Positions 26,054-34,017 of a DNA stretch of 34,253 nucleotides are shown here, piece after piece; positions within the stretch are counted from its first letter, which is position 1; each line of letters starts with the position of its first letter. Below the pieces are notes generated by a model. The model saw only the letters and a list, made by a program, of their open reading frames with translations. It made no database searches and was not told the DNA's origin. The DNA is from Terriglobia bacterium (GTDB lineage Bacteria; Acidobacteriota; Terriglobia; Terriglobales; Acidobacteriaceae). A program made the position numbers and the translations under genes. The stretch spans positions 1 to 34,253 of the forward strand of contig JAIQFT010000046.1 of assembly GCA_020073185.1 (NCBI GenBank), in the 5' to 3' direction.

Positions 26054-26791
26054 ATGCCTTCACTCAACACAGCCGCCGTTTCCGCCCGCGATGTAACCCG
26101 CGAGTACCGCATGGGAAACGCGCTCATCCGCGCCGTGAGCGGCATCACGCTGGATATCGCCAACGGCGAATTCGTCGCGCTGCTCGGCGCCTCGGGCTCG
26201 GGAAAATCCACGCTGCTGAACTTGATAGCCGGGCTTGATCGCCCGACTTCCGGCTCCATGGCCGTCAACGGCCGCGAGCTGGCACAGATGTCGGCGGAAG
26301 AGCTGGCACGCTACCGCCGTCACACCGTCGGCATGGTCTTCCAGGCGTTCAACCTGATTCCGACCATGACACTGCTGGAAAACGTCGCATTGCCCATGCG
26401 CTTCGCCGAGGTGGATCGTGGCGAGCGCGCCGCGCGTGCTCAACAAGCCTTGGAACGCGTGGGATTATCGGCGCGCGTCACGCATCGTCCGGTAGAGCTT
26501 TCCGGCGGCGAGCAGCAGCGCGCCTCCATCGCCCGCGCGCTCGTCAACCGCCCGTCGCTGCTGCTGGCCGACGAGCCAACCGGCAATCTCGACAGCCGCA
26601 CCGGCGAGGAGATCATGAACTACCTGCGCGAATGCCATGACTCGCAGGGTCTGACCGTCCTGCTGGTCACACACGAGCGCCCGCTCGCCGACCGCTACGC
26701 GCAGCGCGTGCTCACGCTCGCCGATGGTGGTCTCGTGGACGACACGCGCGTGCCCGCAACTGCCGCACAGGTTCAGCGGGGCGAGCGATGA
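26054..26791 (+). CDS. ABC transporter ATP-binding protein (MacB/LolD type)
   Basis: Cytoplasmic ATPase of 245 residues that powers the neighbouring permease. Walker A is G45-A-S-G-S-G-K51-S-T; the Q-loop lies in '[16 protein letters not shown]', the signature is L149-S-G-G-E-Q-Q, Walker B is '[12 protein letters not shown]' (D173, E174), and the switch is 'VTHE'. The '[13 protein letters not shown]' and 'DEPTGNLDS' wording is typical of the LolD/MacB/FtsE group, which drives mechanotransmission rather than classic import. The stop overlaps the permease ATG (ATGA). Ribosome site weak. Confidence 0.94.
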   Translation: MPSLNTAAVSARDVTREYRMGNALIRAVSGITLDIANGEFVALLGASGSGKSTLLNLIAGLDRPTSGSMAVNGRELAQMSAEELARYRRHTVGMVFQAFNLIPTMTLLENVALPMRFAEVDRGERAARAQQALERVGLSARVTHRPVELSGGEQQRASIARALVNRPSLLLADEPTGNLDSRTGEEIMNYLRECHDSQGLTVLLVTHERPLADRYAQRVLTLADGGLVDDTRVPATAAQVQRGER

Positions 26792-28158
26792 AAGCCCACG
26801 ACGTCGTCGAGCTGGCGGCGCGCAACCTGCGCGAGTCCGTGCTGCGCAATTCGCTCACCACGATTGGCATCGCGGTGGGCGTGGCCTCGCTTGTCGCCAT
26901 GCTCTCGCTCGGCATCGGGCTTCAGCAGCTCGCCAATCGGCGGCTCACGCGCTCCGGGCTGTTCAACACCGTCATCGTCATGCCGCGCGATTTGGACCGC
27001 GGGCCGTCGCGCCGCGCCCAGACGAACGCGCCCGCGCGCCCGCTCGATGACGCCGCGATCTCCGACATCCGGCGCGTGGCGCACGTCGCAGAAGTCACGC
27101 CCGAAATGCGCTTCATGGCCGAAGCGCGCTACGGCGACAAGAGCAGGTTCATCATGGTCGCCGCGCTTCCGCCGTCGGCTCGCGATCGCGAAGCCTTCGA
27201 CGGCATGACCGGCAAGTTCTTCTCTTCGCCGGATTCGGAGGAAGTGATTCTCGAATCCGAGTTTGCCAAGGAGCTGGCGCCCGATCCCAAATCGCTCCTC
27301 GGCAAGGACATAGTGCTGCAATACGCCGCGCGCGGAGGCACGCCGAATACCGCAAGTTCGGCCACGCCGCAGAACAGCGACAACGAGGAAGCGAGCACCG
27401 TCGGCGAGCTGATCGCTTCGGGATTCTCCGTCACGCGCCGCGAGATGGCGCTGCGCGTGGTCGGCATCACCGAGCACGAGCCGACTGTGGGTTTCGGCGG
27501 CATGGGGCGCTCGCGCGTGTTTGTGCCGACCGCGGTAGCTGCGAAGATGAACGTCATGCTCGGCAGCGACCTGCGCGAGATGGTGCGCACCTCCTATCGC
27601 GGGCGCGCGTACATGGCGCTCTCCGTGCGGATTGATACGCCGTCGCAGGTGCAGCCCGCGGAAGACGCCATCAAGAACATGGGCTTCTCCACCTTCTCGC
27701 TGCTGGACGCCACGCGCAGCCTGCGCCGCTTCTTCACCATCCTCGACATGTTCCTTGGCATCTTCGGCAGCTTAGCGCTGGCGGTAGCGCTGCTCGGGAT
27801 CGTGAACACGCTGGTCATGGCAATCCTGGAACGCCGGCGCGAGATCGGCATCATGAAAGCCATTGGCGCGGGCGACGCGGATATCAAAATGCTTTTCTTC
27901 GCCGAGGCCGGCGTCATGGGGTTCTGTGGCGGCTTGGTCGGCGTGACCCTCGGCTGGGCCATCGGGCGCGCCATCAATATCGGCACCAACATCTACCTCA
28001 AGCGCATGGACATGACGCCCGAGACGTTTTGGCTGGTGCCGTGGTGGCTGGTGGCGGCGGCGCTGGCGTTCGCTGTGATCGTAAGCCTTGGCTCGGGTCT
28101 CTATCCCGCGTCGCGAGCCGCGAAGCTCGATCCGGTGCAGGCGCTGCGCTACGAATAA
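26788..28158 (+). CDS. MacB/FtsX-type ABC transporter permease
   Basis: Inner-membrane permease of 456 residues. A first TM helix (about 20-45) is followed by a large periplasmic domain (about 48-320, MacB_PCD-like). The C-terminal FtsX domain has three TM helices, with 'ALAVALLGIVNTLVMAILERRREIGIMKAIGA'-type wording and the end 'YPASRAAKLDPVQALRYE', diagnostic of the family. It is coupled to the ATPase by ATGA. MacB-type systems export peptides, lipoproteins or antibiotics with a periplasmic adaptor; no adaptor or outer-membrane gene is beside it, so the cargo is unknown. Confidence 0.92.
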   Translation: MKAHDVVELAARNLRESVLRNSLTTIGIAVGVASLVAMLSLGIGLQQLANRRLTRSGLFNTVIVMPRDLDRGPSRRAQTNAPARPLDDAAISDIRRVAHVAEVTPEMRFMAEARYGDKSRFIMVAALPPSARDREAFDGMTGKFFSSPDSEEVILESEFAKELAPDPKSLLGKDIVLQYAARGGTPNTASSATPQNSDNEEASTVGELIASGFSVTRREMALRVVGITEHEPTVGFGGMGRSRVFVPTAVAAKMNVMLGSDLREMVRTSYRGRAYMALSVRIDTPSQVQPAEDAIKNMGFSTFSLLDATRSLRRFFTILDMFLGIFGSLALAVALLGIVNTLVMAILERRREIGIMKAIGAGDADIKMLFFAEAGVMGFCGGLVGVTLGWAIGRAINIGTNIYLKRMDMTPETFWLVPWWLVAAALAFAVIVSLGSGLYPASRAAKLDPVQALRYE

Positions 28159-28247
28159 CTGTTAACCACTGGTCGCCACGGATGCGCACGGGTCGCAATT
28201 TCGAGAAAAATGCGTCTTTGCGCTCCACCAACGAATCTCATGACGTG

Positions 28248-28757
28248 ATGCGACTCTCACGACTGACCGTTGCGATCTTTGTCCTTTCGTTGTTGGCGTC
28301 TGCCCAAGAGGCGGAGCATGTCCACAACCACGATGCCCACCATCACGACGCCGTGAACGCGCGCGGCGAGAAAGCCATGGGCTTCTCCCAAACCGCGACC
28401 ACGCACCATTTCATCCTCCAGTCCGAGGGCGGCTACATCCAGGTGCAGGCCAACGATGCGAAAGATACCGAGGACCGCGATCACATCCGCATGCACTTGC
28501 AGATGCAGGCGAAGCGGTTTGGCGCCGGCGACTTCAGCAATTCCGAAATGACTCATGCTCGTGTTTTACCGGGCACGCCGCAGATGCAGACGCTCAAATC
28601 GGCGATCACCTATAAGTACGAGGAGATCGAGCGCGGCGCCAGATTGCGCATCAGCAGCAAGGATCCGGCAGCCATTGCGGCGATCCACGAGTTCCTGAAA
28701 TTCCAGATCGAGGACCATCAAACAGGCGATCCAACGGCAGTGAAGAAGGAAGAGTGA
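28248..28757 (+). CDS. Small exported His-rich protein of unknown function
   Basis: A 169-residue protein with a signal peptide (hydrophobic core about 6-17, 'LLASAQ' cleavage). A His/Asp-rich segment ('HVHNHDAHHHD', about 23-33) could bind a divalent metal. The rest is a soluble domain with 'MGFSQTATTHHFIL', 'GGYIQVQANDAKDTEDRDHIRMHL' and a final helix 'AAIAAIHEFLKFQIEDH'. I recall similar small exported proteins in Acidobacteriota and cannot name a function. The ATG at 28248 (a GTG sits directly before it) puts the signal sequence at the N-terminus. It lies 89 bases after the permease. Confidence 0.75.
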   Translation: MRLSRLTVAIFVLSLLASAQEAEHVHNHDAHHHDAVNARGEKAMGFSQTATTHHFILQSEGGYIQVQANDAKDTEDRDHIRMHLQMQAKRFGAGDFSNSEMTHARVLPGTPQMQTLKSAITYKYEEIERGARLRISSKDPAAIAAIHEFLKFQIEDHQTGDPTAVKKEE

Positions 28758-28779
28758 TTTTACCTTTTAGTAAACTCTT
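28750..28779 (+). terminator. Possible hairpin terminator overlapping the stop of the His-rich protein gene
   Basis: AAGAG (28750-28754) pairs with CTCTT (28775-28779), and TTTAC (28759-28763) with GTAAA (28770-28774), leaving a 4-base bulge and 6-base loop. No T-run follows, so termination is only a possibility. Confidence 0.3.
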
Positions 28780-29283
28780 GGACGGTATATACCCCCTCCC
28801 CCCTGTGTCCACGCAGAATCAGTAACTTGCGCACGGCATACCGTCGAAATCGCACGGTAACCGACGGTAACCGTCGGCTTGGCCGGTAGCTGGTTGGCGC
28901 GACCTCGTTTTGTTGTCAAAGATCTAAACAAGCGGTCATAAAACACAACCACCTACGCGCCTGGGCACGCAGATTCAGAGTAGCGAGTGTCAGGGGATTT
29001 GTCGGTGACATGGGCGGAAAAATTTGCAGGCAAATTCCGGTTTTGGAACAGGAATGGCGAGGATTGAATCGTGGCATGACTGAGAGGGGCGCGCTGGAGA
29101 ATCAGTTGCCTGCGCGAAGATGCCGGCAGGATGTCAGAAAATGCCCAATGTGTCAGGAAATAAGACATGAAGAAGATGCCCGGTGCTGCGCCTCACATCA
29201 GGCTGTGACGGCTATCACTGACCCGTGAGACATGTTCGCGGTTCCATGCGGCACACGCCCCTCATGGCGTGGGAGAAGGCCCG
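28758..29283 (+). promoter_or_regulatory. Long non-coding upstream region of module 2 with palindromes and a sigma-54-like site
   Basis: About 525 bases without a gene. From left: a cluster of ACGG/CCGT palindromes (28782-28874); TGTCA at 28988 and TGTCGGTGACA at 29000-29010; a sigma-54-like TGG (29095-29097) with TTGC (29106-29109) at correct spacing though a poor -24 tail; GTCAGAAAAT at 29133-29142, the reverse complement of the shared 10-mer; and TGTC-N9-GACA at 29151-29167. The density of symmetric sites suggests the control region of the kinase operon. Individual calls are tentative. Confidence 0.4.
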
Positions 29284-30600
29284 ATGGGCCGTCCTACCCG
29301 GCAGCGTAACTGGTTCTGGGTGACGCTGACGCTCTCCAGCATCACGGTCGTCGCGCTCGTACTGGCGGTGTGGGAACTGCTCGAGAACCGTTTCTTTCGC
29401 AATCTCGACTACGTTACGCTGCACTACCTGTACATCAGCCGTGGCATCGCGGTCTCTCTGATCCTGGCGTTCTGGGCCGCGTGGTTCGTGCTTCGGGAGC
29501 GGAAGGAGAAAGAAGAACATTTACGACGCTCAAGCGAGCGCTATCGCGCCATCCTCGATGGCTCGCCCAGCGCCATCCTGCTGTTGGACAGTGCGTTGCG
29601 GATATCGGAATGCAATGCGGCTGCGGAACGGCTGTATGGCTACTCCAAGAACGAACTGCTTGGCGAAGTGCTGCCGACCGTACCCGAAGATCGCAAGGCA
29701 GAGTTGGCGGCGTTGCTGCGGCAGGTAGAGAACGGCCAGCCCGTGCTCGACGTCGAGACGCAGCGGCAGACCAAGAACGGCAGCCCGCTCGAAGTGCAAG
29801 TCAGCCTGCTGCCGTTCCGCGAACGCGCCGACGAAAAATACTTTCTCGAGATCACCGACGATATTCGCGAACGCGTGCGACTTCGCCAAACGCTGCTGCA
29901 GATCGAGAAACTCACGACCATGGGTCAGATGGCGGCCGGTACGGCCCATCATCTGAATACGCCTTTGGCGGCCATGCTGCTCCGCATGCGAATGATGCGG
30001 GAGGGCAAGTTCGAAGGCGATCTGAATGCGGACCTGGAGCGGCTGGAAAACAGTATGGTGTTTTGCCAGCACTTCGTCCAGCAACTGCTGCGCTTCAGCC
30101 GCTGTTCGCCGTGGCAAAAGCAGCCGGAATCCATGGCGGCGACGCTGCGGGCGGTAGCGAGTTTTCTGTCGCCGCAACTAATGGCCAAGCGGGTCCGGCT
30201 GACGCTGGACGTCGACGGCGTGGACGGCACGCGCGTGCTGGCGGACCGCAATCAATTGGAAGCGCTTTTCCTGATCCTGCTGAGCAATGCAGCGGACGCG
30301 GTTGGTCCCGAGGGTACAATTCGGATGACTTGCGCACGGTCCGCGCACGATTCGGTCGAGGTGCGGGTCGCGGACGATGGATGCGGTATCGATCCCGAAG
30401 TTCTGCCGCACATCTTCGAACCGTTTTTTACGACCAAAGCTCCGGGCGTTGGTACCGGCCTGGGATTGGCGATCGCCAGCAACGTCCTGCAGGCTCACGG
30501 AGGTACGGTGCGCCTCGATAGCGTCCCGCGCCAGGGGACCACGGCCATCGTGAATTTGCCGGTTTACAGCGAAACGACAGGATCGGGAGCTAGCGCATGA
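29284..30600 (+). CDS. PAS-domain sensor histidine kinase, module 2
   Basis: Full-length paralogue of the truncated kinase at 432-1697, 438 residues. TM1 (about 9-30), a very short outside loop, and TM2 (about 48-68) enclose the conserved '[11 protein letters not shown]'. A PAS domain (about 80-190) and a HisKA domain with H222 in 'GTAHHLNTP' follow. The HATPase domain has 'LLSNAADAV', 'DDGCGID', 'FEPFFTT' and 'GTGLGLA'. The residue after the phosphoacceptor is His instead of the usual Glu/Asp, as in module 1. There is no sizeable periplasmic domain, so sensing probably occurs in the membrane or the PAS domain. The ATG at 29284 is preferred (GGGAGAAGG upstream); a GTG at 29269 is possible. 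The stop overlaps the regulator (ATGA). Confidence 0.93.
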   Translation: MGRPTRQRNWFWVTLTLSSITVVALVLAVWELLENRFFRNLDYVTLHYLYISRGIAVSLILAFWAAWFVLRERKEKEEHLRRSSERYRAILDGSPSAILLLDSALRISECNAAAERLYGYSKNELLGEVLPTVPEDRKAELAALLRQVENGQPVLDVETQRQTKNGSPLEVQVSLLPFRERADEKYFLEITDDIRERVRLRQTLLQIEKLTTMGQMAAGTAHHLNTPLAAMLLRMRMMREGKFEGDLNADLERLENSMVFCQHFVQQLLRFSRCSPWQKQPESMAATLRAVASFLSPQLMAKRVRLTLDVDGVDGTRVLADRNQLEALFLILLSNAADAVGPEGTIRMTCARSAHDSVEVRVADDGCGIDPEVLPHIFEPFFTTKAPGVGTGLGLAIASNVLQAHGGTVRLDSVPRQGTTAIVNLPVYSETTGSGASA

Positions 30601-32033
30601 AACATTGCATCGGCAAACAGGGCAAGATTCTCGTGGTTGACGATGACGCCAGCCTGGCGCATACGTTGCGCCACTTCCTGGAGCAGGAAGGATACTCGGT
30701 GGAGGTGGCGCTTTCGGCGGCCGAAGCGTTGGAACTGCAGCAGACGGCGCGCGATCTTTGCCTGGCGCTGGTGGACCTGTTAATGCCGGTCAGCGACGGT
30801 TTGACGCTGATGGAGCGATTGCGCGAGCACGATCCCGACCTGGCCGTGATCATCATGACCGGTTTCGCGACCATTGAGACGGCCGTCGAGTCGGTGAAGC
30901 GCGGCGCAGAGGACTACATTACCAAGCCGTTGGACCCGGATGCGGTGCGGAAAAAAGTCGGGCGGCTAATGGAGACGATGCAGTTGCGGACCCGTGTGGC
31001 GGAGCTCGAGGCCAACCTGTACGAGCGCCCCACACCCTTTGAATCGCTGGTGTTCGTCTCCCCGATGATGCAGCGCGTGGTCGAAGTGGCGCGTACGGCG
31101 GCGCAATCCGACGCGTCGGTGCTGCTGCTGGGCGAAACTGGCACGGGCAAAGAGATGGTGGCACGAGCTATCCACGGGGCAAGCAAGCGCGCATCGTCGC
31201 CGTTCGTCGCCATTAATTGCGGCGCGCTGCCAAGGGATCTGGTGGAGAGCGAGCTGTTCGGTTTCCGGCGTGGCGCATTTACGGGCGCCTACGCCGATGC
31301 CCCCGGCCTGTTCGTCAGCGGCAATCGCGGCACGGTATTCCTCGACGAAGTAGGCGAGATGCCGAAGGATGCACAGGTGAAGATGCTTCGCGTGCTGCAG
31401 GAAAAGGAATTGCGTCCGGTGGGCAGCACAAAGTCCGTCCCGGTGGATGTCCGGATCATCGCCGCGACCAACCGGCCGGTCGGAGAACTGCGGTCGGAGT
31501 GTCTGCGCGAAGATCTGTATTTTCGGATCGCAACCGTTGTCATCGAGATACCGCCGTTGCGCGACCGGCCGGAGGACACGCTGGTGTTGGCACAACACTT
31601 CGCACGGCGGCTGTCGGAACGGTATGACCGCGACATCGTGCTGGGCCGTAGCGCCATGGAGTTGCTGCTGGAGCAATCCTTCTCCGGGAATGTACGCGAA
31701 CTGGAAAACCTTCTGGAGGCGGTTACAGCGGTGTCGCGCGACGACCCGCAGCGAGTTACCGACAAGGATCTCGCGCGGCTGCTTCGTTCGTCCGCGGTTC
31801 CGGAGTCGCGCGCTCGCGGGGTAGACCAGCCGCTCGGCCTGGAACAACTGGAGCGCATGGCCATCCAGCGGGCGATACGGATTACTCACGGCAATCGGCG
31901 CAAGGCGGCGTCGCTGCTGGGCATTTCGCGCGATACGTTGTATCGCAAACTGCGCGAGATGGAACCCGAAATCGACGAAAACGCTTTCAAGAGCACCAAA
32001 TCGCCAAGTGTACGAGAAGCGGACACACATTAA
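30597..32033 (+). CDS. Sigma-54-dependent response regulator (NtrC family), module 2
   Basis: Activator of 478 residues, paralogous to 1694-3082. The receiver has D15-D17 and phosphoacceptor D60. The AAA+ domain has Walker A G179-E-T-G-T-G-K-E186, GAFTGA at 226-231 and Walker B 'VFLDEVGEMP'. The Fis-type helix-turn-helix has 'GNRRKAASLLGISRDTLYRKL', nearly identical to module 1 in its recognition-helix region. The two regulators may therefore bind the same DNA site. The ATG lies in the kinase stop (ATGA), with GGAG seven bases upstream. Unlike module 1, the cytochrome is not overlapped but separated by ~220 bases carrying its own sigma-54-like promoter. A ~20-residue hydrophilic tail extends past the DNA-binding domain. 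Confidence 0.94.
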   Translation: MKHCIGKQGKILVVDDDASLAHTLRHFLEQEGYSVEVALSAAEALELQQTARDLCLALVDLLMPVSDGLTLMERLREHDPDLAVIIMTGFATIETAVESVKRGAEDYITKPLDPDAVRKKVGRLMETMQLRTRVAELEANLYERPTPFESLVFVSPMMQRVVEVARTAAQSDASVLLLGETGTGKEMVARAIHGASKRASSPFVAINCGALPRDLVESELFGFRRGAFTGAYADAPGLFVSGNRGTVFLDEVGEMPKDAQVKMLRVLQEKELRPVGSTKSVPVDVRIIAATNRPVGELRSECLREDLYFRIATVVIEIPPLRDRPEDTLVLAQHFARRLSERYDRDIVLGRSAMELLLEQSFSGNVRELENLLEAVTAVSRDDPQRVTDKDLARLLRSSAVPESRARGVDQPLGLEQLERMAIQRAIRITHGNRRKAASLLGISRDTLYRKLREMEPEIDENAFKSTKSPSVREADTH

Positions 32034-32068
32034 GAGGCTACCCCGCGACTTCTCCCGATACCCTCATC

Positions 32069-32114
32069 GAAATTTTCTGACGTGCCCGCTCGTGTGCCGC
32101 TGTCGCGGGCACAC
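32069..32114 (+). promoter_or_regulatory. Shared 10-mer and mutually exclusive hairpins upstream of the second tetraheme gene
   Basis: ATTTTCTGAC at 32072-32081 is the same 10-mer seen at 4360 and, inverted, at 29133. It is followed by two alternative stems sharing one 3' arm: GTGCCCGC (32082-32089) with GCGGGCAC (32105-32112), or GTGTGCC (32092-32098) with GGCACAC (32108-32114). The 10-mer lies ~130 bases upstream of the promoter candidate, a usual distance for a sigma-54 activator site. Confidence 0.4.
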
Positions 32115-32212
32115 TTTGCGCCCGTATCTAGCTGCGTTACCGGGTAGTTGTCAGAAGGTGGCAACGCGCCAGGTGCACTGGTCTGTCTGCGGCCGGCATG
32201 CGCCCTGGCGGT

Positions 32213-32228
32213 TGGCCATGAAACTGCA
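32213..32228 (+). promoter_or_regulatory. Sigma-54 promoter candidate for the second tetraheme cytochrome
   Basis: TGGCCATGAAACTGCA keeps the -24 TGGC and the -12 TGCA with exactly the required GG-to-GC offset. Transcription would start near 32239, leaving about 16 bases before the ATG at 32255. It follows directly after a gene for a sigma-54 activator. Matches at positions 5-7 and 12 of the consensus are imperfect. Confidence 0.5.
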
Positions 32229-32254
32229 CCTGCTAATGCGGAGTGTGGACCGTC

Positions 32255-33487
32255 ATGACGATAAACCTTCGGCGGCGACCGGCGGTCTGGCTGGCAGCGG
32301 CGGTGATTGCACTGGCTCTCCTGGCAAGCGTGGTGGCGTGGCAACGGGAGCATGTGCCGCAGCGCAGTGTCAGTTTTCTTTCGGGCGATCCGGTAGCGGG
32401 CGGCATGTTGTTTCAATCGAAGCGCTGCTCGCATTGTCATGCGATCAACGGATCGGGTGGAAAGCTTGCACCGGACCTCGGCTCCGGACGCAATACATCG
32501 CGGGCGAACCTGGGCCAGTTGGTCACGACCATGTGGAACCACGCGCCGGAGATGTGGAAGCGGATGCAGCAGGAAAACCTGCGCGCTTCGCCCATGACCC
32601 AATCCGAGGTCAGCGACCTGTTCGCGTATCTCTACCTGGCGCGCTACATGGACGAGCCTGGTGATGCGCTCAAAGGTCGGCGGCTTTTTGAAACCAAGGG
32701 ATGCATTCGGTGCCACGCCATACGCGGTGAAGGCGGCAGAGTCGGTCCGGATCTGGCGAGTATCACCGGGGTCGATACTCCGATTCAATGGACACAGACG
32801 CTGTGGAACCACGCTCCATCGATGGAAAAGCAGTTTTCCCCAACGGGCATGTCCTGGCCGCGATTCGACAAATCGGAAATGAGCGACTTGCTGGCGTACG
32901 TGCGCGAAGTCTCGACATCGCCCCGCACGGAATTCCGATTGCTGCCCGCCGATCCTGTGCGTGGCTGGCAACTCTTCAAGACCAAATCCTGCATTGAATG
33001 CCACGCGGTGCAGGGCCAGGGCGGACATGTCGGTCCTGACCTCGGTGTCGGACGGCAGGCGCCGATGACGATGGTGGAATTCGCGGGAGCGATGTGGAAC
33101 CACTCTCCGCAGATGTACCGTGAAATGAACAGCCGTGGCATTCAGCGGCCGACGTTCAACGGGCAAGAGATGGCGGACCTGATGGCGTTCTTCAACAGCC
33201 TCCGCTACTTCGAACCGAATGGTTCGACGGAGGCGGGACGCGGGGTTTTCGCCGCGCGCGGCTGCAGCCGATGTCATGGAGCGAACGGACAGGGAACTTC
33301 GCTTGGACCAGGGCTGCGCGGCCAGCGAGTGAACTCGGTTTCGCTGGCGACGGCGCTGTGGCGGCACGGGCCGGAAATGTACCGGCGAACTCAGAGCCTC
33401 GGAATCGCGTGGCCCAAGTTGAATGAAAACGATCTCGGCGACCTGTTCGCGTTTCTGAATTCGCCTGCCGAGGAGGGCCGCCGGTGA
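32255..33487 (+). CDS. Membrane-anchored tetraheme c-type cytochrome, module 2
   Basis: Paralogue of 3079-4320, 410 residues. An N-terminal anchor helix (about 10-28) follows 'NLRRRP'. Four cytochrome c domains have heme cysteines at 58, 150, 246 and 337 (CSHCH, CIRCH, CIECH, CSRCH). After each comes the motif WNHAPEM, WNHAPSM, WNHSPQM, WRHGPEM. The domains repeat 'GDP..G...F..K.C..CH...G.GG..GPDL'. The motif is more regular here than in module 1, suggesting this copy is closer to the ancestral form (inference). The ATG at 32255 is preferred; a GTG at 32243 would add four residues. Its stop overlaps the pentaheme gene (GTGA), so it is co-translated with an ActA/QrcA-like cytochrome and may be the carrier for that complex. 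Confidence 0.88.
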   Translation: MTINLRRRPAVWLAAAVIALALLASVVAWQREHVPQRSVSFLSGDPVAGGMLFQSKRCSHCHAINGSGGKLAPDLGSGRNTSRANLGQLVTTMWNHAPEMWKRMQQENLRASPMTQSEVSDLFAYLYLARYMDEPGDALKGRRLFETKGCIRCHAIRGEGGRVGPDLASITGVDTPIQWTQTLWNHAPSMEKQFSPTGMSWPRFDKSEMSDLLAYVREVSTSPRTEFRLLPADPVRGWQLFKTKSCIECHAVQGQGGHVGPDLGVGRQAPMTMVEFAGAMWNHSPQMYREMNSRGIQRPTFNGQEMADLMAFFNSLRYFEPNGSTEAGRGVFAARGCSRCHGANGQGTSLGPGLRGQRVNSVSLATALWRHGPEMYRRTQSLGIAWPKLNENDLGDLFAFLNSPAEEGRR

Positions 33488-34017
33488 AGCTGCTGGGTTC
33501 GCTATCGCTGCTGAGCCATATCCCGTACGCAGCGGGAGGCTTTGTCCTGTTCTTCGTCCTGGGTGGAGCGGGCTTCGTTGGTTTACAACACGCGGCGACG
33601 CGCAAACAGCCGATCGCGTTTAACCACGCCAAGCACGTCAGCAACGGCGTGGCCTGCGCGGACTGCCACGCCGGTGTGCAAACGCAGGCGAAGGCGACTC
33701 TCCCATCGGTTGACGTTTGCATCGGTTGCCACCAGGTAGCACTGACCTCCAGCGCGGAGGAAGAACGGATTCGTACCGTCGCGGCGGCCGGCCAGGAGTT
33801 GAACTGGGTGCCGTTGACGCAAACGGCTCCGTACGTTTTCTTCTCTCACCGCCGACATGTCGCGGTAGCACACCTGCCGTGCGCCGAATGTCACGGCCCC
33901 ATGGAACAAGCAACCAGGCCGCCGGAGCGCCCGTTTCGCGTCTTCAATATGGCGGCCTGTATCAGTTGTCACCAGCAGAATCGAGTTAATGCGGACTGCA
34001 ATGATTGCCATCGTTAA
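33484..34017 (+). CDS. Pentaheme cytochrome c, ActA/QrcA-like
   Basis: A 177-residue periplasmic cytochrome with an N-terminal TM anchor (about 14-34) and five CxxCH sites: CADCH, CIGCH, CAECH, CISCH, CNDCH. The layout 'PIAFNHAKHV...CADCH...CIGCH', then 'ELNWVPLTQTAPYVFFSHRRHV...CAECHG', then 'MAACISCH' follows the cytochrome c7-like pattern of ActA of alternative complex III and QrcA. The 'F-x-H-x-x-H' histidines are likely distal ligands. The GTG at 33484 overlaps the tetraheme stop (GTGA). In known clusters an ActB/QrcB-like molybdopterin/iron-sulfur gene follows; here another c-type cytochrome starts first and the window then ends. The assignment is good for fold, moderate for the complex. 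Confidence 0.82.
   Translation: MKLLGSLSLLSHIPYAAGGFVLFFVLGGAGFVGLQHAATRKQPIAFNHAKHVSNGVACADCHAGVQTQAKATLPSVDVCIGCHQVALTSSAEEERIRTVAAAGQELNWVPLTQTAPYVFFSHRRHVAVAHLPCAECHGPMEQATRPPERPFRVFNMAACISCHQQNRVNADCNDCHR

Noticed and set aside
28961-28977. GGGCACGCAGATTCA as a sigma-54 promoter
   Set aside because: The -24 half is good but the -12 half lacks GC.
29011-29028. TGGGCGG...TTTGCA as a sigma-54 promoter
   Set aside because: The GG and GC elements are one or two bases too far apart; the site at 29095 has correct spacing.
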